The position numbers and the translations under genes are program-made. Below the pieces are notes generated by a model. That model was not told the DNA's origin and searched no databases. It worked only from the letters and a program-made list of their open reading frames with translations. 64,000 nt of DNA from Leishmania martiniquensis (taxonomy: Eukaryota; Euglenozoa; Kinetoplastea; Trypanosomatida; Trypanosomatidae): the NCBI RefSeq assembly GCF_017916325.1, contig NC_090168.1, forward strand, positions 443,692 through 507,691, written 5' to 3'. Of the stretch, positions 40,258 through 48,969 are shown piece after piece; position 1 is the first letter of the stretch, and each line of letters begins with the position of its first letter.

Positions 40258-42766
40258 GCCACCTACCGATATTTCGAATACGGCGCGAGATGGGGGAGCG
40301 ATCGGCCATAAGTGGTGGGAAACACGATACAAAAGAAGTGATCGTCTTTGGTCAGGCTTTCACCACCAACGTCGGCTGCGCGGGACGACCACGTTGCAAG
40401 ACCGCTATGGCGCCGACGAAGCGTGTGGAACTTCGCTCATGAGCTTGCTGCGGAGGGAAAGAGGAGAACAGTAGCAAAAAGAAGTGTTCAATCATCATTT
40501 CGGACCCCCTTCCCCGTCAACACTCCTTTCCATTCGCAACCAGGTTTGTGGCGCAGCGCTTTTCCCCACACACACACACCATTCCCTCCTCCCTTCTCCC
40601 CCTCCTCTTCACTGCGGTGAACATGGAGAAAAGCTTAGCAGCTCGCTATTACAGTTGCCCTCCTGCAGCCCAATCTATAGCAGCCTCTTTTTATTTTCTC
40701 TCGATCCCCCCCCGCGCATCTATGCTGTCTGTCTCTGCGTGTGTGTGTGTGTTGACTCTCTCTTCTATCCCTCGCATGCCTCTCTCCCTCTTTGGTGGCA
40801 CGCTGCCTTTCCCTTTGTTTCCTAACGGCCCTGCCAGCATGCGCGCTTGCTTCAGGCCGCTGCATTCTGCCCTTGACAGCGCCGCTGAAGAACTTCCCCC
40901 GGAATCGTGGCGAAGCAAAAGGGAGAAGAGAAGAGTATGCCGGGGTGGGCAGGGCATTATTTTTTGTATTTTTTTTCCACACGGAAAGAAAGGTAAGTAA
41001 CGGGCTAGCAAGAGCTGACCGCGTTTTTTTCTTTGTGTATGTGCCGATTCAGGCTTTTCTCGTCCTTTTCTCAACGAAAGAAAAGGCATAGGGGGTGGTG
41101 AACCTCGCACGCAGGTATGTGTGGCGGTTCATGCACGTTTGAAACAATTTCGCTCATCGTGAAACCAACGTGGTGAGCTGCATCGAGCTTACTGTAAAGC
41201 GCATGCGTGAAGTACCCATTGGCCAGCAGTCCTCGCGCTGTCGACACGCCCACTGGCACTCCTTCCTTGTTACCGCGCTGCCGAGCAGCCTTCGGTAAAC
41301 GTGGTCCTATGCGTGTGTGTGTGGGAGGAGTCCGCGTGCGTGAGCGCACGTGGCAGTGTGGAAGTAGAAGTGTGTTGGCTAGAGCTGACGGGGTGCGAAA
41401 AGTGAAAATGTGTCAAAGTGAAGCGATGGTAGCCGAGAAGAAGAGGTGACAGGTACCGCCTGGATGATTGAGAGGGAGGGGCTGCACCAGTACAGGCTGC
41501 GCTTCGGAGACACGCGATCACCCGCGAAGCAGATGAAGAGCAAAGGTGCGGATAGGAAGCGAGACGCAACGGTGGCAGCCGCTGCGCGAAGAAGAAAAGC
41601 GGAGATAACTTATGGCCTCGTGCACTCTTTCTTTTGGGTTGCGAGTGTCCCTAATCGAAGCGACCGACTAACGCAGCTCGCTCGTCATGCAGGGCAGTGC
41701 GCACGAGCGGAGGCCTCCACTCCAGAGCACTGCACTTCGTTGAGATATCCACCGCTTGTCTACCTTGTATGCGGAGCGCTGGAAGACGGCGGAGCCTGCC
41801 GCGCGCACTAGAGTCATCTCATGTCTCTCTGCCTCTATGTATATGTATGCATCTTCTTTTCTCTGCTGCGATGAGTGGTGTGAGCTGTAGACCGATGAGA
41901 CGAACTGGGCAAAGTTGAAGGTAAAGGGCTGATGGTTGAAAAGAGGAAGGTTTATGTGTGTGTCTGTGGGCATCATCTCCGATCATGTCCCCAACTCCGC
42001 TCCGGTGGCGGTCTTGTCCTTTGGCGTGAAGGCATGGCTGTGCTTGTGGTTGTGCGACACGGCTCATGTGGCCCACGGAGTGGAGCGAGAGGCGTCGTCT
42101 ACACAGTTGTTCTTCTTAGGCAATAGCAATAGAAGCTTATCATCTCCCAGTATATATTTATATATATTTATCTCTGTGTATGCGGCTGTGGTAGTCTTGT
42201 ATGCCAGAAAAAAGTGGAACAAAAGCTGAACTCGCAAGAGAGCGCATGGCTCGGACGGGTGAAGGAGGCAGTGGCCTGTGAATCTGCACGCGTGAGAGGA
42301 CGTGATGCAGTCCCGCACTCGCTGTTGAGTGCCTGAGCCACTCGCGACTGAACAAGAGCTTCGAAACAGAAGGTCGTTGTGTGCGTAGGTGGTGTTGAGG
42401 ACAGGGTGCAGACAGCGAGGTGTTCGTCGGTCTCGGCTGCACGGAGCACGAGCGACCCCGCGCCGCAGACCTGTATCTTCAACGCTCTTTCTCCTTCGTG
42501 GGGCGGCCATGAGCCCATGTCAATGGCAGCGGCTTCACCCGTGCGGAAACGCTGCGTTCGCTTTGTTTTGATGTTGTCCTTTGCACTCGAGCGCATGAGC
42601 CTCTCGAGAGTGGCTGCAGCCCTTCTCCCTCCCTTCTTCGTGTGCTCTACCATTTCCTCCTCCTCCGTCCTTGCCTCCCGCAGCGTACCTAAGGCGTGCC
42701 CGCCATCTGCGTTTGTACCCATTAGACTCGTGACTTTTTTTCGAGAAGTGCTCTGAGCACCCTACT
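40258..42766. other. 2.5-kb spacer
   Basis: Pyrimidine-rich at 40.5-40.8 kb, then of mixed composition without pyrimidine bias from about 41.0 to 42.5 kb, with a TA-rich tract at 42151-42170. A strong pyrimidine tract ends at 42683. Overlapping frames on both strands, for example 42168-42722 on the minus strand, have no recognisable features. Confidence 0.55.
42622..42683 (+). promoter_or_regulatory. Candidate spliced-leader acceptor for the YEATS gene
   Basis: A long C/T tract ends in CAG at 42681-42683. The leader is 83 bases with no ATG before 42767. This is one of the clearest sites in the window. Confidence 0.65.
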
Positions 42767-44086
42767 ATGTCCACTGAGTCACAGCGTGTCGTGTACGGCG
42801 CGACGTTTGGCATCCCATACGCCATCGGCAGCGTATCGTTCCCACTCGACGCCCTTGGAAGGCCGTCACGCTCACAAGCAGGAGCGCAGGAGGTAAACGA
42901 GGCGGGCCAGCTACCGTCCTCGTCGCGTCGTCGAGGCGCCAACTCCGGCAGCATAAGCTCCGTGCGTCGATGCACGCACCGTCGGTACTGCTACGTACGC
43001 GATGGTAGTGAGCTTTCAGAGGACGCCTTCTATCGGTGGTTGGAGCAGCAGCGGCGGACGCACCGGGAAGACATCCATACAAGTAGCAGGAGCATTTCGC
43101 CAAGTGCGGCTCACGGTGCACTGACGACTTCAGCGACTGGCTCAGGGTCCGCCGACGCCTCCTCCTCGGCCCCACCTGGTGCGCCGAGTAGCCCCTCACT
43201 CTTTTACTCCTCTGTGAAGTGCGTTGTTTTTGTGCTGCCAAACAGTTTTCCCCACCCCCGTCGTGTTCTGTGGCACCCACCCTTCATTATCGAGGACGAC
43301 ACCTGGGCAGAGCACTTCGTAGAGGTGCAGCTGCACTTCTGGCCGCGTCTCAAGATCCCCCCCGCGACGGTTGTGCACCAGGCTCTACTGGAGCGTCGTC
43401 TGATGGTTGCGCCCCTGCCTTCCTCAACTGGTGCTGGATCTCCTGCTGAGCCCATCGAAGTATCACAGGAGGTGTGGGTACCGCAGCTGTTGGCGAGCAC
43501 CTATGGCAAGACGAAGTTGCTAGCGGTATCCACAAACGTGATGATGCGTGCGCCGGCCCGTCATATGAAAGCACCTGCACCAGACGCTGCCCAAGATGCC
43601 CGTCATACGGTAGTCGTGGCTGAGAAGGTAGACACCCTTCATCTATACCACCCTTCTCTTGACGTAGTTCGACACATTCGGGAGGTGCTCGCCATATCAC
43701 GGCTGCCCGTCGTGGAGGCGGTGCGCGACGCCTTTGAAGCGACGTACTCGGCGCCTCCTCCGGTGCATGCGTGTGGAAGAAGTGACAGCGAGCTCTCTGC
43801 CGAGCTCACTTCCACCGAAGCGGCGGGTACGTCCCTCTCGACTCCATTTGCACAGCCGTGGTCGCTCCCGTTTGAGAATCTCATCGCCGAGTACGCCGAG
43901 CAGCGCGCGTCGACGTCGGTGGCAGTGCTGGAAGCAGTATTGGCGAAGCTGAAGCGCGAGCGACAAGAGATGGAGAGGTCTTGCGAAGGGTCCATGGAGC
44001 AGATTGCCGAGCTCGTCACGGTTGCACTTCCCACCCAGCTGCAGCGAGTGCACGAGCGGTGCATGAAGCTGTACAAGAAGGAGTAG
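42767..44086 (+). CDS. YEATS-domain protein (GAS41/Yaf9-like)
   Basis: The 439-residue product has a split YEATS domain, a reader of acylated histone lysines found in chromatin-remodelling and acetyltransferase complexes. The opening strand VVYGATFGIPYAIGSV (about 8-23) corresponds to the IVYGN...G start of GAS41/Yaf9. THRRYCYVRDG (about 70-80) matches the HTHxWxVYVR strand. VVFVLPNSFPHPRRVLWHPPFIIEDDTWAEHFVEVQLHFW (two adjacent blocks, about 152-191) matches KVxFKLHxSFxNPxRxxxxPPFExxExGWGEF. Trp180 sits at the aromatic-cage tryptophan. LHLYHPSLDVV (about 290-300) corresponds to the LYH strand. Low-complexity insertions separate these strands. A C-terminal helix (about 380-435) looks like the coiled coil of GAS41. 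It probably works in the nucleus in a NuA4/SWR1-like complex. Confidence 0.78.
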   Translation: MSTESQRVVYGATFGIPYAIGSVSFPLDALGRPSRSQAGAQEVNEAGQLPSSSRRRGANSGSISSVRRCTHRRYCYVRDGSELSEDAFYRWLEQQRRTHREDIHTSSRSISPSAAHGALTTSATGSGSADASSSAPPGAPSSPSLFYSSVKCVVFVLPNSFPHPRRVLWHPPFIIEDDTWAEHFVEVQLHFWPRLKIPPATVVHQALLERRLMVAPLPSSTGAGSPAEPIEVSQEVWVPQLLASTYGKTKLLAVSTNVMMRAPARHMKAPAPDAAQDARHTVVVAEKVDTLHLYHPSLDVVRHIREVLAISRLPVVEAVRDAFEATYSAPPPVHACGRSDSELSAELTSTEAAGTSLSTPFAQPWSLPFENLIAEYAEQRASTSVAVLEAVLAKLKRERQEMERSCEGSMEQIAELVTVALPTQLQRVHERCMKLYKKE

Positions 44087-44685
44087 CTCAGCTGCATTGT
44101 AGCTCGTACATGCTTGCCTCTCCTTCACACACACACACACGACTCTCTCGGGGCGATGCGCACGGCGTGGGGAAAAGTCGGGCGCAGGCGTGCGGGTGGG
44201 CATCAGGGCGATGTCCGTTTTTGTTGTCTTTTTCTCTCCCCGGTTCCCAACTTTTTGCCCCCGTTTTGCGTGCCCTGTGCGGCAGCTGCTCCTCGGCCAA
44301 CTCTACCAGAGGAAGGCCGAAGAAAATCATTAACAGCGAAAACGGTCATGCTCCCTCGCGCGCGAAGGGCCGCTATGTGAACCGGATGAGGCCCGCTCAT
44401 ATGTGTCTGTATCTGTAGTGTCGCAAGAGAGCGCCACCCCGGGAGACGCGCCCACACCAAAGGAATTGCTGGCGTGTATGGGAAGCATCCTTAGGCGGCC
44501 GCAGGACGGTGAAGTGGAGCCGTTTGCACTGTCATTTTCGAAGCAGCGCCTCATTCTCCGGGCTGTGGCCCTCACACACACACACACACAGATAAACAGA
44601 CTCTCTCTCTCTCGCTCCTTCTCGTCGTGTTCATGAGCTTTTCGTGCATGCTCTCTCCCCACGCTGCTACATCATTTTACCAACG

Positions 44686-44722
44686 CATACACACACTTAT
44701 ACGCGTATATATATATATATAC
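44686..44722. repeat. Compound CA-TA microsatellite
   Basis: A CA-rich tract is followed by an uninterrupted TA tract of about 16 bases. Confidence 0.8.
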
Positions 44723-45773
44723 ATGGATATATCACACATTCATGTGATCTCTAAGAGCTTTCTTGCCACGATCTTTTCATCTCCATCTCGCCTCCCCCCT
44801 CCCCCTTCCCGACTCCTTCTTTTGGTCGTCTGCAAATACACATTTGGATTTGCGCGTCTGTGCGTTTGGCGATAGTGGTCGTAGCCGTGCCGCCTCTGCC
44901 TCTTTCTATGCCAACGTCTTGCATTCGCATGTGCACCTCTGGCTCGCTCCTTTCTTAATCTGCGCCGACATCACCCGACGTTGAGCAGGAGCGCAAGCAA
45001 GGCGCGTAGCTCCCCACGCTTCTTCAACATAAACCGAACACATATAGAGGCGTACGACTATTTCGAAAAACAGTTAAATAAAAGGACCGACACGCCCTAT
45101 ACGCATACCCGAGCACAAGCGAAGGTAACATACAATCAGGAAAGTACGGCGACTCATTGATCTCGGGGCGGCTTCTTTTGAGCGACCTAAACATATAGAG
45201 AGAGGGAGAGAGCGAGCGTGTGTGTGTGTGTGCTTGTGTCTTTTCTCTCTTCGCTTGCCCCTGGCCCATCCTTCACATTAGCAGTATCCTATCAAATTTT
45301 TTCACGCCCCCCCTCGGCCTTTCCTCTTCCTCGTATCTCTTTCATCGGTCTTGTTCCTTTTTTGTGCTCCTCTCGCTTGCTTGTTTGTGTATTTTTGCGG
45401 GCTGGTGTTAACCCTCGTCGTCCTCTTCCCTCCCCCCTCTCCTCGCCCACCCCACCCCAAACACACTCGCACGCACAGAAGCAGAGAGGCGCGCACTACT
45501 CTTAGGCCCCCTCAGGCACACGAGATCGTGACACCGGTAGAGGGAGAAGCGAGAGGCACACACAGCATTCCCCTTCGGCCAAATCCGTCCTGCCGCTAAC
45601 GTTTGCTTTGTTCTCTGCTCCTCTGCTGTCGTGTAGTGCGCCCCTCAGGGAGAGGCTCCTTTTTCTCTTCCTTCTCCAACCTTCACGTCCGTCCCGTATC
45701 GCCTGTGTGGTGAGCTGCTGCTGCTGCTTCGGTTTCGGCTTCGGCTTCTGGTGTTATGTTGTTTGCCGCAACT

Positions 45774-45856
45774 CGTACCCACCCTCTCCCTCTCTCCTCG
45801 TTGTTGTTTCCCGTGGCGCCTCCTCCCGCTTTTTTTCTTCCGGTCTCGCTTGATAG
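45774..45856 (+). promoter_or_regulatory. Candidate spliced-leader acceptor for guanylate kinase
   Basis: A long pyrimidine tract including a T7 run is followed by TAG at 45854-45856. The leader is 27 bases with no upstream ATG. Confidence 0.6.
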
Positions 45857-45883
45857 GGGAGAGGCTTCCTTGTGTGAAGCGAG

Positions 45884-46495
45884 ATGATGAAACCTTTGAA
45901 CGCATTGGTCGTGTGCGGCCCGTCTGGTGTGGGCAAGGGAACCCTACTGGGGCGCCTCCTCCGGGAGTATCCCAACCGCTTTGCCTACTCGGTGTCACAC
46001 ACAACGCGTAAGCCGCGCCACGGAGAGGTGGATGGTCGTGAGTATCACTTCACAGACCGCGATAGTATCCTGAAGATGCTCGACAATAATGAGTTCCTTG
46101 AGCTGTGTGACGTCCACGGAAACTTCTACGGCACGAGCGTCGTCGCTGTGCACGCTGTGCAAAAGCAGGGGAAGGTGTGCATCATTGAGATTGATGTAAA
46201 GGGGGCACAGAAGCTGTTTCACCGCACAGACAGCGCTCTGAACGCCGTGTACTTCTTTATTACGGCTCCCAAAGACGAGCTACGCAGGCGCATCATGAAG
46301 CGTGGCGCCGATGACGAGGCAATGCTACAGCGGCGCCTTGAGACAGCTGAGTCAGAGTACAAGTTTCTGGAGGAACACCCAGACTTCTTTTCCGTGATAC
46401 TGGTGAACGATGAGCTTGAGACGGCGTACTCTGATCTTGTGGCTGCGATCAACGACCAGCTGGCGAAGCACAACATGGAGAAGCTGAGCGCCTAA
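45884..46495 (+). CDS. Guanylate kinase
   Basis: The 203-residue product is a full-length guanylate kinase, which phosphorylates GMP (and dGMP) to GDP with ATP in purine nucleotide synthesis and salvage. The P-loop is GPSGVGKGT at residues 12-20. The GMP-binding region has SVSHTTRKPRHGEVDGREYHF with the expected Ser, Arg and Tyr residues. Further on are the GTS motif (FYGTSV), the IIEIDVKGAQ strand and the lid Arg residues in RRRIMKRGADDE. Length and motif spacing match the bacterial and eukaryotic single-domain enzyme. There is no targeting extension, so it is probably cytosolic. Two consecutive ATGs open the frame; I used the first. Confidence 0.97.
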   Translation: MMKPLNALVVCGPSGVGKGTLLGRLLREYPNRFAYSVSHTTRKPRHGEVDGREYHFTDRDSILKMLDNNEFLELCDVHGNFYGTSVVAVHAVQKQGKVCIIEIDVKGAQKLFHRTDSALNAVYFFITAPKDELRRRIMKRGADDEAMLQRRLETAESEYKFLEEHPDFFSVILVNDELETAYSDLVAAINDQLAKHNMEKLSA

Positions 46496-46719
46496 AGGTC
46501 AGGTCCTTGGAAAGCACCTATGTGCTCTTCACCGGGGCTGTTGTGACGGCAGTATCACCACTCGGCGGGTGCTTACAAAAGAGGTCAAAGTGCGAAAACG
46601 AGAAAAGGGGTGCAGCGATCAAGGAAGGAGGGCATTGCCAATAGTCGAGGATGCGTTTGCAGGAGAGGGGGGAGGCAGGCACGTGCTCGCCAGAAGGTCA
46701 AGGGGTCTCTATGGTGTGT

Positions 46720-46758
46720 GGGGCGGGGAGGGAGGGAGAGGGAGAGGGAGGGGCGGGG
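46720..46758 (+). other. Dense G-run island (quadruplex candidate)
   Basis: Eight runs of 3-4 G occur within 39 bases, separated by 1-4 bases, on the sense strand of the guanylate kinase 3' flank. Confidence 0.65.
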
Positions 46759-48908
46759 TTCGTCCCATCAGAGAGGGGAAGGAAAAGAAAAAAGAACAAT
46801 GGTACTCGTTGCTCTCCGGCGAGGCGATGAGAACGGCTGCTGTTTTATTTTTTCTTTGCCTGTGCGCTCTTCTTCGGAAAATCGAAGGCAGAATGAAAGG
46901 CACAAAGTCCATCTGCTTCTTTGCTCTCTGTTCACCATATAGAATAGAGAGAGAGGGAGGGGGAAACAGCGCAGCGTGCTCCGGTGGCCGAGGCACATGC
47001 CAGCAGAGCACACGTTTCGCCCCTCCCCCTCCCTCCCTCTTACCATTCTCCTACTCCCCGACAGGCGCGCACTCAGCTCATTTGTTGCCGCCTCTGTGTT
47101 TGATGGAAGCCGCGTGACCGCGTCGAGTGAACAGAGGGGAGGAGGTGGGCTTGTGCGGATTAGTTCTGGTGATGGCGAATTCAGTGTGCTCCTTTTCTTT
47201 TTCGCATCAACTGTTCAATGAGTGCGGCCATTTTTCTTTTTTTTCGCCTTGAGGTGGAGAGCACCACTGATTCGCGTGTTTACTCATCTTTTCGCTCGTC
47301 TCACGAGTTTCTTTGCGTGGCACATCTTTGTGGCGCCTCGGACGATGTTCTCATTTCTGAATCACCGCCGCTTGGTTCACTGAGACCATGCGGTATCTTG
47401 TGGGGTGCTGCTCCTCTCTCTCTCTGGATGCCACACCCATCATACCCACACAGCGTGTCTTTTCCTTTTTCTTTTGGTCACAAGCCGCCCGTCATTTCAG
47501 TGACTCGGCGATCCGCATACAGTACTGCTCTACAGCTTTACGTGTGCACCACGTCAGGGTAGCGCACGCGCTGTTACGGTAATTCAGCCCCACGTCGTGA
47601 GCTAGGGGGCATGAAGGATTAGGGAAGGTGTATGACCGGCACCGCTGCCTGACTGTGCCCCGCATGCACATGACGCCTGCTGGCCGCTCCTCGTCTTCGC
47701 CCTTGTTGCTCTCCCTAACTCCTGCGCTGTGTGCTTGCTTTTGTGTGTGCGTATCTAAAAAAAATGGAGCTTTGCGAGGCCACAGTGAACGCATGCCATG
47801 AGCACAGCTGACGAAGGAAGAAGCCAGCAGGCGCAGCTTCTCTGCGCTCCGTCGTTCTCTTAGTGCTTTCCCCTCACCCCCCCTTCTCCTCCTCCATGCC
47901 CACCCCTCATCTCTTTCTCAGCAAACGCAAGTGCAATTCACAGCAACCTACACCGGTACATGTATCTCTTTTTGGTTGCCTGCTGGCATGTGGCCATGCA
48001 TGTCTGCGGTTGCCTACACGTGTGCACAGGTGCTCGCATACCTTTGAGACATTTGCCGCGATCATTAATTCTTTAGTCTTTGCTACCGTCAACTTCTCTC
48101 TCCCCTGTACCCGTTTACACGATACAAGCGCATGCATCCGTGTCTGAGGACGTTCTTTTGGGACTTGCGGATGAGCTTTCTGGTGTGCAAGTGTGTGTGC
48201 GTGCTAAGCATGTCTCTCTTTGATGCCGAAGGGGAAAAGGCGTGCGCGCCATGATCACGCCCTGCCCCATAAAGATGACTCGTGTACCCTTCGATGCGCT
48301 TCCCTTTTGGTTTCGTTCGGTGCTACATGGGGATGCCCTTTTCTTGGATGTATGCACAGTGACGCCTCTCAGACTCGCTTTACTTCACCACCACCATCAT
48401 CGCCCTCTTCCCATTTCCACCTCACGAGCGCGCTCACCGCCATTTCTCGGCTGCCGTCGCCAGCGCACGGAAACTAAAAGGACACACAGGCTCCATCAGC
48501 CTCTGTGTGTACGTGTGGATGTGTGTATGCGTGTCTGTGTTTTCTTTCATGCTCTCTCACATCGCCTCTCCGACCCTCACCTCAAAAGGTCCCTGCACCT
48601 CTTCTTGGCGCTACCACGGCCCTTTCTCACCGACAAAGGAAAGACGGCCGCCTTTCAAGTGCTGCGTACACGTATCCGAAGCCCTGCGTTTTGCCAAGAG
48701 CGAATCTCCTGTAATTTGGGCTTCCCCCAACTCCAGCGAGCACAAGCGGCAGCTGTCTCGACGCAAGAGAGGCATCGTCGACTGCTTATCCTTTTCGAAG
48801 CTGAAAAAAGGGTGTTGAAGAGCGACAAGTCGGTATCGTGTCTCGTGAGACTCGTCTGACGTAAGCTCGAGTGAGTGAGGCGTGCACCCTCCCATCTCTG
48901 TCTTCAGT

Positions 48909-48942
48909 GGTCTCGTTCGTCTTTTCTATCTTCCTCGTACAG
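48909..48942 (+). promoter_or_regulatory. Candidate spliced-leader acceptor for the CW zinc-finger gene
   Basis: A T/C-rich tract ends in TACAG at 48938-48942. This places the in-frame ATG at 48882 outside the mRNA and makes 48966 the likely start. Confidence 0.55.
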
Positions 48943-48948
48943 CACGTA

Positions 48949-48969
48949 ATGTGGGCGTCGCTGCCATGA
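48949..48969 (+). promoter_or_regulatory. Tiny upstream ORF overlapping the main start (ATGA)
   Basis: An ATG at 48949 opens a 6-codon frame whose TGA stop (48967-48969) overlaps the main ATG (48966-48968). It would be in the leader if the AG at 48941-48942 is the splice site. Confidence 0.45.

Larger units (their letters stand above)
44087..45883. other. Spacer between YEATS and guanylate kinase genes
   Basis: This 1.8-kb stretch contains CA tracts, a compound CA-TA microsatellite at 44686-44722, a GT tract at 45218-45232, and a long T/C-rich region from about 45240 to 45850. No credible gene is visible. Confidence 0.6.
46496..48965. other. 2.5-kb spacer with a G-rich island
   Basis: The guanylate kinase 3' flank contains a strong G-run island at 46720-46758. 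The rest is mixed to pyrimidine-rich with short overlapping frames of low complexity. A frame of the downstream zinc-finger gene is open from an ATG at 48882, but the splice tract lies between it and the next in-frame ATG. Confidence 0.6.

Noticed and set aside
42168..42722. 184-codon minus-strand frame before the YEATS gene
   Set aside because: It runs antisense through the YEATS splice tract and has no domain or conserved motif.
48882..48965. 28-residue N-terminal extension of the CW protein
   Set aside because: A pyrimidine tract and AG at 48941-48942 lie between this ATG and the next in-frame ATG, so the extension is probably not in the mRNA.
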